From: Rhynchopus sp. YZ270_cl-10
Taxonomy: Eukaryota > Euglenozoa > Diplonemea > Diplonemida > Diplonemidae
NCBI GenBank assembly: GCA_964035575.1
Contig: OZ037900.1
Coordinates: 186,001 to 250,000, forward strand
Reading direction: 5' to 3'
Length of the DNA stretch: 64,000 nt
The translations under genes were made by a program, and so were the position numbers. Each line of letters starts with the position of its first letter. The first letter of the stretch is position 1. The notes beneath the pieces are model-generated. The model did not search any database, had not been told where the DNA came from, and was given only the letters and a program-made list of their open reading frames with translations. Positions 22,641-34,800 of this stretch are shown piece after piece.

Positions 22641-24393
22641 TGTCTGCAATCCTCACCCCCACCCCCCACCCCGAGGTCGGGTTTTTGTGCTCAAAAGTTG
22701 TCTCGCTCGGTGTTGCCAAAACCACCCCCTTCTTATCTTCTTTATCTTCACCGTATTCTTACACACGACAGATTTTTACGTTGTCGTTTTTCTCTAACTT
22801 CAGTAGCTTATTTTTGCTCTCCCTTTAGTGTACGGTTCGCGCCCTCTGGTGCACAGGTATGGACACCCAAATATCGTGCCTTCACACGTTGTGTAATATA
22901 TATCTCTCTGTAGTGGGGATGTAAGCGGTTGTAGTGGTGTCCAGTGTTTGTTGTCTTACTGTACGTGAAAATGGGTTGTGTGTGTAGTGATTTGGGTTGG
23001 AAAAGGTAAAAATTGGGGTGTTGTCATTTTGTGGCTCAAATCATTTTGAAAAAAAAAAAAAATGGCTTTGGTTCAAAATTGAAAACAAAAAAAAAGCTGA
23101 ATCAGCAAAACACAATGGCATTGCAAACAACGTATGTAAAATAGTGTAAAATAAAGTAGACTTCATTTTACGCGTCATGCCCAATGTGCACGAGTGTGTA
23201 TTTTTTTCCCCCCCCGAACACGTAGTGTTTTAAGAAACAAAGAAAGCCAACGTTCAGATCTTGTTTAACAGTATTTCCCTTTGAATCCTTTCACCTTTGC
23301 CCCAAACAGATTTTTACCCCTATTTGGCTGCGTTCAACGAAAAACACTGTTATATTTTTATTGTTATCAAGATTCAGTTGGCGGAGGATATCATCTAATT
23401 TCCCCCGAGAATTGTAATGTGGAAAAAAACACCCCCCTGGTCGCATATGATCAGGTCAAATACCTGGTATTACCGGCTACTGGTAGGTATCAGGTGAAGG
23501 AAAGAAGGGGAAGAAAAGAGAGCTAAATCACAGAATAACGTACCGTACTCTGTGCATGGGGGCAAGCACGCATCGCAAAAAATAGGGTAGGCAAACCACA
23601 TAAAATCTCATGGGCTGCACAAAAAAAACATCGGGTATTTTTGTTTGTGGGCTCAAAGCCGGGAAAAAAAGACGTCCGTTGGTTAGATTGGTAGAATTGG
23701 AGATGATTTTGTTATGTATTATTAAATTTTTTTCCAAGCTTGTGCGTTGCGTCGAAAGGGACGCAAAAACGTATCGCTTGTTATCGAGAATTTTGTTTTT
23801 ATTTCTTTCAAAAACTTCGTCACACATAACGCGTTTTGTTTTTTTTGGGAAACACACGAGGTGCCAGGTTCTATGATAATACTATGCACGGAACCACCCT
23901 GCACTTTGTGTGTCATATTGTTTCCTGTGCAATACATGGGGAAACGTTACGCACTCGAAACAAAATAAGAATAAAAACCACGGGGTGCCTGGGGGCACAC
24001 ACACGCGCAAAAGAAGACAATCAATGCTGTGAGGAGAGAGGAAAAAGAAAACTGAAACAATGATGGAGTCACTGTCATGCACACAATTTTTTTTCTCGTG
24101 AAGAGAATATACATAGTGCATCACGGTCCACGAGATTGAGATAAGCAAACAAGAAAAAGAGTAATTGAAACGTGCTAAAACGCAGCTCGCTCTCGAGGTC
24201 ATGCAAAAGGTTGGGACGTGAGGGTTCCGTACCGTGAGTCCCGTAAAAGCGGAGGATGAAAGCACAAGAAAGAAAAGGATATAAGATGAACCTGAGCTTC
24301 TCGTGCTCAGTCACCTTAAAAAATAAGTTGACTTGAAATGCAAAACCCTCCCGTGAGAGTGTACCCAAAACAATTGAGACAAACATTCCTTCT
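22641..24393. other. Gene-free interval between S3 and S2
   Basis: No supported gene. It contains repeat D at 23883-23960 (TGCACGGAACCACCCTGCA .. GTTTCCTGTGCA), repeat A at 24279-24317 and a repeat B start at 24325-24365. The last two lie within 115 nt of the S3 stop codon and are probably part of its 3' untranslated region. Confidence 0.5.
24279..24317 (+). repeat. Repeat A copy with compensatory stem change
   Basis: The stem reads CTGAGC .. GCTCAG instead of the usual CTAAGC .. GCTTAG, so both arms changed together and pairing is kept. The 7-nt loop is TTCTCGT. This supports selection on, or transposition of, a folded RNA. Confidence 0.7.
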
Positions 24394-27300
24394 TCACAAA
24401 AAGGGCGCCACATCGTCCATCTCACCCAAACCCAGTACCTCTGCGTCATCACCTTCGCTGCCCATCAGCGCTTTGTGTTGCTCCCTACTCCTCCTCCGCC
24501 ACCACCTCTGCAAGAAGAAGACTCCGACAACGATGAGCACAGCCGAAAGAGACACGGAGACTGCAACAGCGGTGCCATCGCTGCTGCCATGTGGGGAGGG
24601 TGTGTCATCTGCTTGCGACTCCCACGAGAAGGTGCAGGGCGACGTCCCTATGATGACAATGGCAGCACCCTGCGTGCAACGGAGGAGGAGTGGTGTTGGC
24701 TGCAGTACGTCGTGTGCGGCGTAGACCGTGAGGTGCGGTGTGATGGCTTGGACAGAGCCAAGCGCCACAGTGATGTTGACGACGCCGTTGTGCCAGCAGT
24801 GCAGCAGGCCTGAGAAGGTGGTGCCGTAGGTGAGAGAGGTGTGCTCGCCTGAGGCAAAGAGGCTCGCGTCAGTCGCAGTGAAGGCCTTTGCTTCGGAGAG
24901 GGTGGGCGGGTCGTGTGTGGTGTTCAGGGTGTTGGGGACAAAGACCGAGTGTACGCGCATCTCGTAGCGGAACCCCATGTGTGCGGTTATCGCAGACGTC
25001 GGGTTGGCGCGGAAGTACATCCCCGAAGCGTACGGCGTGCCCAGAGAAAACGATGCTGTCGCGTTGCGTGCCAGCGTGACCGCACCCCACCACAGCACCG
25101 TCTCGTCCACGTCCGAGTGCAGCGTCAGTGTGAACTCAGCAGTGTCCGCAGCACCGTCGGCGGTGCGGGTCAGCTCGAAGCGCTGCAGGTACGGTGTGTG
25201 TGTTGAGGGGTAGGCATCCGAGGTGAGCTGGAAGGGCGTCAACAGGTCTACGGGGATCGTGTTGTGGATGCTGTGTGATGGTTGGGGGTGATATTTTCGT
25301 TGATAAAAAATGTTTTTTCAATTCTGCGGAAGGAGACATCATAAAGGAGGGAGGCCTTGTGGGCGTTGTTCTCATTCTGAGATCCCTAAGTTGGAGGAGC
25401 ACACTTCCTCCTCTGGGTCTGGTTCGCGTCTCGCGCTGTCGGCTCTGCAGGCACGACACACACCCAAAAAAAAAAGTCAAGCTAGTGTCCTGGTGACACT
25501 ACAAAAAAAGACAAAAACAAAGACAAAAACATACTCAGCTACGTTGAAGTTGACCACACCAACCACAATCTCAGACAACACAACCTCTCCTGAGTGTGGT
25601 GGGGATGGTGGTGGTGGTGTCAGCCCCGACACAGGTGGCACACGTGTCTCCTGTCTCCTCTTGTCCTTTGGGATCACCTGTGTGGGCGTTGCTGTCTGCG
25701 TCCCCTTCCAGAGGAACCTCGCACGCCCACTAAAGGAGACCCAGAGTGCACTGTTAGGAAGACACTGCACCTCGAACACAGCGTTCTGGGAGGTGTCCTG
25801 CGCCAGGTACGCGACTGCATTTGCCCCCAACACCTTCAGCCACCCCTGCCCAGGCAGCGCCGTGAACGCCACGCTGCTCTCCCGCTCGCACACAATCATG
25901 GCTGTCTGCTGCGAGCCGCTCTCTTGATAGTTTTCACCCGACATCGGGAGCTCAGGTGCAAAGCCTAGTGCGTCCTTCTGCACCACCAGGGCACTGCCGT
26001 CCACAGGCCCTTCCCCTGCCTTGGGGGTGAACTGTGTGTACAAATGCAACGTCGCGTCGAATGTGGTGTCAGCGCCTGCCGCAGTGGAAAACTGCGCCGT
26101 CAAGATGGAACCCCCTAGTCCCACGCTGTCTGCATCGGGTGTCACGGTAACGTTCTCACCAGGGTTGAGGTGCACGGACGTCTGCAGCACAGTCACAAGT
26201 GACATCCCGTGGTCGTCGCTGAAGACAGTCACCACAAACACAGCGGCACCACCAGGACCCGCCGCCCTCGAGATGACAATAGAGTGAAGCGACAAGATTT
26301 GGGTCTGCGCAGTGACCTCGTGCAGGTAGCTCTGGTCAAAGAAGTACTCGGTGCTGTGGGGTGGTGGTGTTGGGTGTTAAACGTGTTGAGTGGAACATGT
26401 GGGGTGGTGGGGTGGGTGGTGGGCATACCCAACAGGGTGCGCAGCAAGCAGCTGCCCCACAACGCACTGCGTCAGAACACCTGTCCCTGCCTGTGGTGTT
26501 TGTGTTGCCGGTGGTGTCGTGGGGGGAAGTGTCGCAGACGACGGCAGGGGTGTGCTTACAGATGGAGGAGGGGTGTGTGGTGAGGACGTTGCAGGTGGTG
26601 CTGCTGTCGGCACAGCTGTCGGCAACACTGGTCCCTCCGTCAAGGGTGCGTCTGTTGTTAGCACAGGTGTGGAGGGTGCGATGGTTGTTGGTATCCCTGC
26701 TGCGTAGCACTCCACATCCACAGCGTAGATCATCACGCACCCGGCAGGTAGCGTACCCTCCGTCGGCACTGCTGAGAACGACATCGAGGGAGGCAAGCCG
26801 TTGTCAGGTTGCAGCAGCTGGCCCCACTCGAGTACCTGACTGTCACCCTTATGTTCAAATGTTGCAGGGACAACCTTTTGGTAGTAATTGTCCAAGTAGT
26901 TTTTGTTCACCAAGACCGTCAGAGACAAGTCAACGTCCTCACAGTCGTGCGAATCTGTAACGCGGAATGTCACCGACTTCACGTACGGCGTCTCAGGCGC
27001 ACTGATAGCATTATGTAAAAAAAACTCACCGACAGCGACGTCACTGCTGGTCAGTGTCGTGGGAGTGGTCCCAAGCGTGTAGAAGATACCCTTCACCGTA
27101 GGTGTCAACGAGCAGTTCGATGCGGTCGCCACGACACGCAGTGATGCCCAGGTGATGGAGTGCCCCACGAAGAGCGTCGTCTCATCACCGTCAGTACCGA
27201 CCACGCCGTTGAGACCGGATGACCAGCCGTCAGTTCGGAAGTCGCCAAGCTGAATGGAGAACGCAATGTGGTCGCAGTCTGCGGCGGCAGTGCCCGCATT

Positions 27301-27462
27301 GCTGAGGACGACGTACGCAAGCAGCGGATGTGTTGCCGTGATCGCCATGGCGCCCACCGACCCTGTCGACGTGAGGTCGCTCACGACCACCACTGCGTCA
27401 TCACCACACACCCACAACGGCAGCGCAGCATACAGCACGATGGCAGCCCTCAGCACCGCCAT
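24394..27462 (-). CDS. Mucin-like two-domain surface glycoprotein S3
   Basis: Three exons: 26429-27462, 25535-26353 and 24394-25270. Lengths (1034+819+877) sum to 910 codons and every join is phase 2 with a GTATG donor. Exon 1 has a signal peptide (MAVLRAAIVLYAALPLWVCG), a Cys-containing N-terminal domain of about 240 residues unlike the others, and a Thr/Pro/Ser stalk. Exon 2 is domain A (ends RFLW, then VVLSEIVVGVVNFNVA). Exon 3 is domain B (NDTIPVDLL-like start, VLWWG, C..G..C-x-FSW), one membrane segment and an acidic tail (GSEGDDAEVLGLGEMDD). This is a type I membrane protein, probably heavily O-glycosylated. Its tandem relative is S4, 8 kb upstream. Confidence 0.82.
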
Positions 27463-28436
27463 GTAGTGCGCTTCTGTTGGGAGGTGGTGTGGAGCTGTTA
27501 TTATTGTGACTGAGGACAAAAAATAAAGGGGACGGTGGCGTTCATGTCTCAAGATCCTCAACGAAAAAAGCAGAATTTTTGAAATGAGGAGGATTTCATT
27601 TTGCAAAAAAAAAAAGGTAGACTTGAAATACAAAGCCCTACAGTGTACCTTGGTACTGGCTGTACCGGGTGGACACCCAACCATGCAGTCCTATATCCAC
27701 TTCGTGGTTTACATCTGATAAATAAACCCCCCAATGGTGTGGCTGAAGGGTGATTCGCACTTCTTGCGCACTTTTCCACACTTATGTGCACTGGGAATCA
27801 TGCCACCAGTGTTACATTTTTACAAGGCAAAACTGACCAAAAAGCTGATTTTCGAGGGACTTTTGGGGTTTGAAAAAAATGGATGGATGCGATCAACAAA
27901 CAAGCACGGGAATAAATAAAGAAGGGAGAGTATTTCATTTTTCTCCCGGTTGAAAGCTGTCGTCGCGCGTCAAAACCTTTCCCAAAGCCCGGGTTTGTAA
28001 AAATTACCCTCCACATCGATTGCAACACTATTTACCTTACTTCACCTTACCAGGGATGAAGGAAGGTTGTGGGGAAAAAATGGATCCTCCACTTGAAGAC
28101 TATCATCAAAAAAGAAAGAAATATCTTGTGACAATGGTCATCCAGGGGATCAGGGTGCGATAAAAAACTGGGTTTCAATTTTAAAACTGGTTGATAGCTG
28201 TTGATGCAGGCACCTCCGACTGACCCACATACGATGCCAGCCATCCGGATGAAAGCACAAAGTACCCTGCGGCCTGCAATAGTAGATGTACAAAGGAAAC
28301 CTAATGACTTGCTCGTAAGAGAACGAGGGCGGTTCACAACCGCTCGTCAGCCGGCCGCCCATCTGACGCTGTAGAGTTGTGAACTTTACAGGTACTCCGG
28401 TTCGCTTCAACGCAACTCTTTAGTGAACGATAGTCG
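27463..28436. other. Gene-free interval upstream of S3
   Basis: Contains a long repeat B copy (27618-27722). Short open frames exist on both strands but none has a recognisable product. Confidence 0.45.
27618..27722 (+). repeat. Dispersed repeat B, long copy
   Basis: ACTTGAAATACAAAGCCC, then ACAGTGTACCTTGGTAC, GGGTGGACACCC, CCATGCAGTCCTA and ATCCACTTCGTGGTTTACAT. Lacking the CTCTCGTG loop found in other copies, it preserves the right half well. It best defines the consensus together with 58907-59070. Confidence 0.7.
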
Positions 28437-28445
28437 ATTTAAAAA

Positions 28446-30680
28446 GAGAAAAGTTCGATTTCGGCCTCGAAAATTACCGTGACACCGATTTGTCACGGAA
28501 TTTTGTCACGGAATTTTTTTGAAAGATTCGATTTCGTGACAAAAAAAAATCGATTTCGTGACAAACCAATTTTTTCATTGACACACAAAATTCGATTTCG
28601 TGACAAACCGATTTTTTCATTGACAAAAAAAAATTCGATTTCGTGACAAATCCAAAAATTCAGTGACAAAAAAATGTCAATGAAAAAATGGATTTTGTCA
28701 AGGAAACCGAACTTTTTGTCACGGAAAAAGTCGTGACAGAAATGGATTTTGTCAAGGAAACCAAACTTTTTGTCACGGAAAAAGTCGTGACAGGGCACTG
28801 GGTACTGGGTACACTGGATACAAGGATAAAAGTCGTGAAAGAGCAACCACAGCTCCACATGACAAACACAAAAGTGTCCAGTCACGTGGGGCATTCATGC
28901 ACTGAGGAGATAATGATCCAACAATTTACAAGAAAGATTACTTAACCTACTGCTGGAAATTGCCAGGTCGTAGTAACACACAAAGTGTGCCTCCGTTCGG
29001 GAAGACCGGATATTCTAGAGACCAAAAAGGCCTCAAGAATATCTTCCGGTAGTCAAGGTATAACCGAATGAACGGCCCAAGACCCCCGTGGAGAAGTTAA
29101 ATGTGTAATGCTATCAGGTAGAAACTGCGAACACTGTCTTACCCTCCTCAATGCATGGTGGAAGATGTCTTTGACAACAAATATCCTGTACCCAGGTACC
29201 AGGTTCCCAGACCCACGTAGTACCACGTCGCAGTACTACGCAAAATTTACCACCAGACCCTGTCTTCGTGCACCTTAAGTACAACGCCGCAGACAGGCCA
29301 AACATGCGTTGGACTCAGAGGAATGCCTGCTGTGCAGTGTATCAAACATGAGAACCAACTCCCAGCAACAAGGGGCGCCTTTTGGCGGGCGTTGTTGAGG
29401 GTGTTTGGGGTGCAAAGTTTTCCACAATTTTGATGCGCGGGTACAGAAGTGTTATCTTGTTCTTTCATCTCTAGGAATGTAAATGTCAATCGCGTTTAAC
29501 TACCACTAGGGCTTGTTCAGTGAACCCACGAGGGGTCGAAGGGGGTTGGTTATCCCATATCTATCAAAGGTTGTGTCGACCAGGCGAATCCACTATGTTA
29601 CGCTGTATGATGATAAATCCGAAGAAATAACAGTGCATAGCAACTGCAGGAAGTTTGTTAAAAAGAGTGCCTCACGCTACACAAACCACCACCCGCGATT
29701 GACTTAGATGTTATAACAAAGAGAATTCAGAACAAAACAACACCCTGCCCCATACACACTAAATTGTCATGCTTCAAGAGCATGCCTGGGCCAAAATTAC
29801 TATGACGAAAAGGCAACAAGACCACCCACAAGGAGTGTGAATTGTGCACTGGTTTTCTGGGGGAACAAACAATATTTTCTTGTGCCTAGTCCTCCGGAAG
29901 CAGAGGACAGACTTTCCGGAAGGTTTCCAAAGTCGAATTTCTTGCACTAGCTATGCTCCCTGGTTAATGGCTATAGCAGTGACTGACAAAGTGTTCCCAC
30001 CCCCCTTTCCACCACCATAATAACCGAACTCTGCTTATCAAACCACAATCTGAATCTGCTTCCGTCGCATGCGCTGGTGGATTCGATCTGTTTTGGTGTG
30101 TGTAATGGAATGTATGGGTGAGGGTTGGGGTATTAGGTATAGAAACGTGCGCACCCATTAATTTTTTACCGAATGAAAATGAAATCTGCAATGAGTGTCT
30201 GCTGCATATCATTTAGTGGGGCTGGCCTCTGGCCAGAGGCGTGCAAGCCTGACCGTGTTCGCGATATACTAAGTCTTGCATAATCATAAAGTTATCATAC
30301 CTTGTGTCTTCAGTCTCTGCCCTTAGGTTTCTAGACAGCTCAAGAATGGCCTCTTTTGTGTTTGTCAAGTGGCTGTCTGGTCACTTTTCAGTGACTGGCG
30401 GGTTGGCTGTCACGACTTTTTCCTTGACAAATTCCATTTTTTTCAATGACATTTTTTTGTCAATGAAAAAATGGATTTGTCACGAAATCGAATTTTTTTT
30501 TGTCAATGAAAAAAGTCATTTGTCACTAAATTGAATTTTGTGTGTCAATGAAAAAATCGGCTTGTCACGAAATCGATTTTTTTTTGTCACGAAATCGAAT
30601 CTTTCAAAAAAATTCCGTGACAAAGTACCGTGACAAATCGGTGTCACGGGTATTTTCGAGGCCGAAATCGAACTTTTCTC
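28446..30680. mobile_element. Mutator-like element (MULE) with long terminal inverted repeats
   Basis: Both ends start GAGAAAAGTTCGATTTCGG and remain alignable as inverted repeats for about 250-290 bp at over 90% identity (28446-28735 and about 30395-30680). The flanks carry the 9-bp direct repeat ATTTAAAAA (28437-28445 and 30681-30689). A 9-bp duplication plus long inverted repeats beginning with GAGA is characteristic of Mutator-like elements. The arms are themselves internally repetitive (TTCGATTTCGTGACAAA, TTTTTTCATTGACA). The 1.6-kb middle has coding-like scraps, for example around 29500-29700 and a CxxC-bearing stretch near 29830, but no recognisable transposase. It sits between S3 and S4. 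Confidence 0.88.
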
Positions 30681-30994
30681 ATTTAAAAATGAAATAAACA
30701 ACAAAGAAAGAAAATAATTGAAAAAGGGAAGTTATTGATGCAGGCCACCTCTCGGCTGAGAGTCCTGTTTGAAACATGAACACCTTTTTTGACCTACAAT
30801 GCTAACCTCTGGAAAGCAGCGTAATGTCTCTGTTGGGCATCCACAATCTGTGCCCTTAGAAGGCGGCAACGAGACAGAGCTAGGCACAAGCGGAAAGACA
30901 GTTTGGTGGAGAAAAGAAAAGACTAATTTCGTATCCTTTCCATAGAGAAAGCACACACAAAAAAAGGATGTTCAAAAATGATACCCGCAAACCC

Positions 30995-31060
30995 GCAAAC
31001 CCTAAGCCTCTCGCGCCTAGCCACCTTTAAAAAGTTGACTTGAAATACAATGCGGCCAGG
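30995..31060 (+). repeat. Repeat A followed by repeat B start
   Basis: CCTAAGCCTCTCGCGCCTAG, then CCACCTTTAAAAAGTTGACT and TGAAATACAATGC: the A-then-B order seen also at 24279-24365. The intervening spacer is 5-8 nt in both cases. Confidence 0.6.
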
Positions 31061-31159
31061 GATAGGGGAGGTACTCACATTATGTGTCAACCCGCTCACT
31101 GAGTAAAGAAAGACCAGTCGGATCGCAAGACCCGGCTATCCCACACATATGCCGCCAAG

Positions 31160-31640
31160 GCTAGTAACAAGTATTTCAAAAAATAGAAACTAACTTTCGG
31201 TTCTGAATAAAAAGAAAACAATGAAAAACAACTTTTTCGTTTATCGCTCCGCAAGCTTGTTGTGTTTTTTCGCTGAAGTGTGTGTTGTATGAGAGAGAAA
31301 AAATAATGAGTGAGAAAACACAAGCTGGCGGGCACGCACCTTCCGTCGTTTCTATTTCCTATTGTCAAGTACCTTGATTTACAAAAAAAAAAAAAAACCG
31401 TGGTGGATCTCCATCCTGAGTACCCGACAGCGTGTTATGTGAAAAATCAACCAAAATAGAAAACGACTTCAGGATATGACAGTTAAATGAAATAAAGAAA
31501 CCACTTTTTTCGTGTATCGCACCTGCAAAAGGTTTGTGTTTTTCACTGATGAATGTGAGTGATGTTAGTGGAAAACCAATACGCTAAAGCGGGCACGCAC
31601 CATCCGTCGTTTTCCATTTCTATTCGTCAATGCTTGATAA
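31160..31640 (+). repeat. Two adjacent copies of repeat E
   Basis: Copies at about 31160-31380 and 31450-31640 share ACTTTTTTCGTGTATCGC-like and GGTTTGTGTTTTTCACTGA-like middles. Both end GCGGGCACGCACC(A/T)TCCGTCG. In the right copy TAGAAAACGAC at the start pairs with GTCGTTTTCCA at the end. A shortened third copy is in S1 intron 2 (14549-14630). Confidence 0.7.
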
Positions 31641-31896
31641 CACAACAAAAATATTTTCAAAAGTTGATGTTGCGATGATGAGCCTCACTTCACCTAATAA
31701 AGAGAAAGCGAACATAAAGGAATAACAGAGATAACCCAACTGCGACACCTAGGACGCAAAAACCCCCCACGCACACAAACACATAGAAAAGATAGTCAAA
31801 AGGGAATATGACCCATTCCACGAACAACGATTTATTCGAAACGAAAAAGCCACACAACACCGCTTTTATACAGCAATTGAGCACACATCCCTCTTC
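31641..31896. other. Short gene-free interval 3' of S4
   Basis: No feature recognised apart from A/C-rich sequence leading to the S4 stop codon. Confidence 0.4.
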
Positions 31897-34800
31897 TCAC
31901 AAAAAGGGCGTCACATCGTCCATCTCACCCTCCAAACCCAGTACCTCTGCGTCGTCACCTTCGCTGCCCATTCTCCCCCTCGTCTTCGTCCTCCTCTCCC
32001 ACCACCTCTGCAAGAAGAAGACTCCGACAACGATGAGCACAGCCGAAAGAGACACGGAGACTGCAACAGCGGTGCCATCGCTGCTGCCATGTGGGGAGGG
32101 TGTGTCATCTGCTTGCGACTCCCACGAGAAGGTGCAGGGCGACGTCCCTATGATGACAATGGCAGCACCCTGCGTGCAACGGAGGAGGAGTGGTGTTGGC
32201 TGCAGTACGTCGTGTGCGGCGTAGACCGTGAGGTGCGGTGTGATGGCTTGGACAGAGCCAAGCGCCACAGTGATGTTGACGACGCCGTTGTGCCAGCAGT
32301 GCAGCAGGCCTGAGAAGGTGGTGCCGTAGGTGAGAGAGGTGTGCTCGCCTGAGGCAAAGAGGCTCGCGTCAGTCGCAGTGAAGGCCTTTGCTTCGGAGAG
32401 GGTGGGCGGGTCGTGTGTGGTGTTGAGGGTGTTGGGGACAAAGACCGAGTGTACGCGCATCTCGTAGCGGAACCCCATGTGTGCGGTTGTCGCAGACGTC
32501 GGGTTGGCGCGGAAGTACATCCCCGAAGCGTACGGCGTGCCCAGAGAAAACGATGCTGTCGCGTTGCGTGCCAGCGTGACCGCACCCCACCACAGCACCG
32601 TCTCGTCCACGTCCGAGTGCAGCGTCAGTGTGAACTCAGCAGTGTCCGCAGCACCGTCGGCGGTGCGGGTCAGCTCGAAGCGCTGCAGGTACGGTGTGTG
32701 TGTTGAGGGGTAGGCATCCGAGGTGAGCTGGAAGGGCGTCAACAGGTCTACGGGGATCGTGTTGTGGATGCTGTGTAGTTAGGAATGATGTTTTTGTTGT
32801 TGTTACAAAGATATATTAGCCGTGTTGGAAAAAGTGAACTTTTCCTCACGAGTGGAGATTTTCAGAAAACGAGTGAGACAATTAGGTTTGTCCCACGAGC
32901 GCAGCGAGTGTGACAAACCGTAAACACGAGTTTCTGAAAAATTCACGAGTGAGGAAGAGCATTTTAAAAGAATATTATGCTTTTCTCAACTGAAGGAAAA
33001 GTACCTCCACGCGAACCCTGTGGAGATTGGTGTGGTGTACATCTGCGAATTTATCAGAATCCGCAAACCCGCAAACCAATTCATCACATTCCCCCCTTAT
33101 CACAGAAAAGACTACGCCTAAATCGACGAAGACGTGTGAGTCTGAAACGGACGGAGGACGCGTACAGTAATCACATCGACCCTGAAGTCGTCCCCACAAT
33201 ACGAAGCATGCATGGGCGAAGCTCCTTCACGATATGTCTGTCAGGAGAGCTTCCCTTCTGCAGGAGAGACACTTTACTACTTGGTCGCACTGCGTGCAGA
33301 AGGGAAAAAAGGAACAACTTTGTTCTCAATGTTTTCAATGTTGAACACGAAGTACACCAGCCTTGATGAGTAAAGTTCCACAACACTCTGCTCACTGATT
33401 GCGCTGAAGAGCTCTCAGGTAGGAGAAGATGCAAAGCAGTCGAACACGTTTACGCCGGAGGGGATCACACAATTTTTGAGCGACACGAGTGCAAGCGGTG
33501 CGGGGTGGTCCATGAAGAAGGCATAACTCAGTATCCACTACATAGGTGGGATGCACACCACCGAGGTACACAGCCTCAAGAGAAGTGAACCCCATATTTT
33601 CCTCAGTCCTTACTTTTCGTCACACTTCTTCGCCTCCACCCAAATAAAACGTTCGTTTTCCCCAGAGACAGAAGCCTATTTTTCGTCACACCAATCTCCA
33701 CAGGGTTCGCTGGAGCTGCTTTTCCTCAGTGGGAGAAAATGTTTTTTTTTTCAATTCTGCGGAAGGAGACATCGTGGAGGAGGGAGGCCTTGTGGGCGTT
33801 GTTCTCATTCTGAGATCCCTAAGTTGGAGGAGCACACTTCCTCCTCTGGGTCTGGTTCGCGTCTCGCGCTGTCGGCTCTGCAGGCATGGCACACACCCAA
33901 AAAAAAAGTCAAGCTAGTGTCCTGGTGACACTACAAAAAAAGACAAAAACAAAGACAAAAACATACTCAGCTACGTTGAAGTTGACCACACCAACCACAA
34001 TCTCAGACAACACAACCTCTCCTGAGTGTGGTGGGGATGGTGGTGGTGGTGTCAGCCCCGACACAGGTGGCACACGTGTCTCCTGTCTCCTCTTGTCCTT
34101 TGGGATCACCTGTGTGGGCGTTGCTGTCTGCGTCCCCTTCCAGAGGAACCTCGCACGCCCACTAAAGGAGACCCAGAGTGCACTGTTAGGAAGACACTGC
34201 ACCTCGAACACAGCGTTCTGGGAGGTGTCCTGCGCCAGGTACGCGACTGCATTTGCCCCCAACACCTTCAGCCACCCCTGCCCAGGCAGCGCCGTGAACG
34301 CCACGCTGCTCTCCCGCTCGCACACAATCATGGCTGTCTGCTGCGAGCCGCTCTCTTGATAGTTTTCACCCGACATCGGGAGCTCGGGTGCGAAGCCTAG
34401 TGCGTCCTTCTGCACCACCAGGGCACTGCCGTCCACAGGCCCTTCCCCTGCCTTGGGGGTGAACTGTGTGTACAAATGCAACGTCGCGTCGAATGTGGTG
34501 TCAGCGCCTGCCGCAGTGGAAAACTGCGCCGTCAAGATGGAACCCCCTAGTCCCACGCTGTCTGCATCGGGTGTCACGGTAACGTTCTCACCAGGGTTGA
34601 GGTGCACGGACGTCTGCAGCACAGTCACAAGTGACATCCCGTGGTCGTCGCTGAAGACAGTCACCACAAACACAGCGGCACCACCAGGACCCGCCGCCCT
34701 CGAGATGACAATAGAGTGAAGCGACAAGATTTGGGTCTGCGCAGTGACCTCGTGCAGGTAGCTCTGGTCAAAGAAGTACTCGGTGCTGTGGGGTGGTGGT

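Noticed and set aside
22700-23600. Possible gene between S2 and S3
   Set aside because: Only short frames broken by homopolymers were seen, with no domain, signal peptide or splice pattern.
24394-27462. Reading the two halves of S3 (and of S2 and S4) as separate adjacent genes
   Set aside because: The downstream halves lack their own signal exon. GTATG donors, CACAG acceptors and matching phase 2 join them in frame in S3 and S4.
27798-28410. Minus-strand short frames upstream of S3
   Set aside because: No start context, motif or similarity between them, and composition like the surrounding intergenic DNA.
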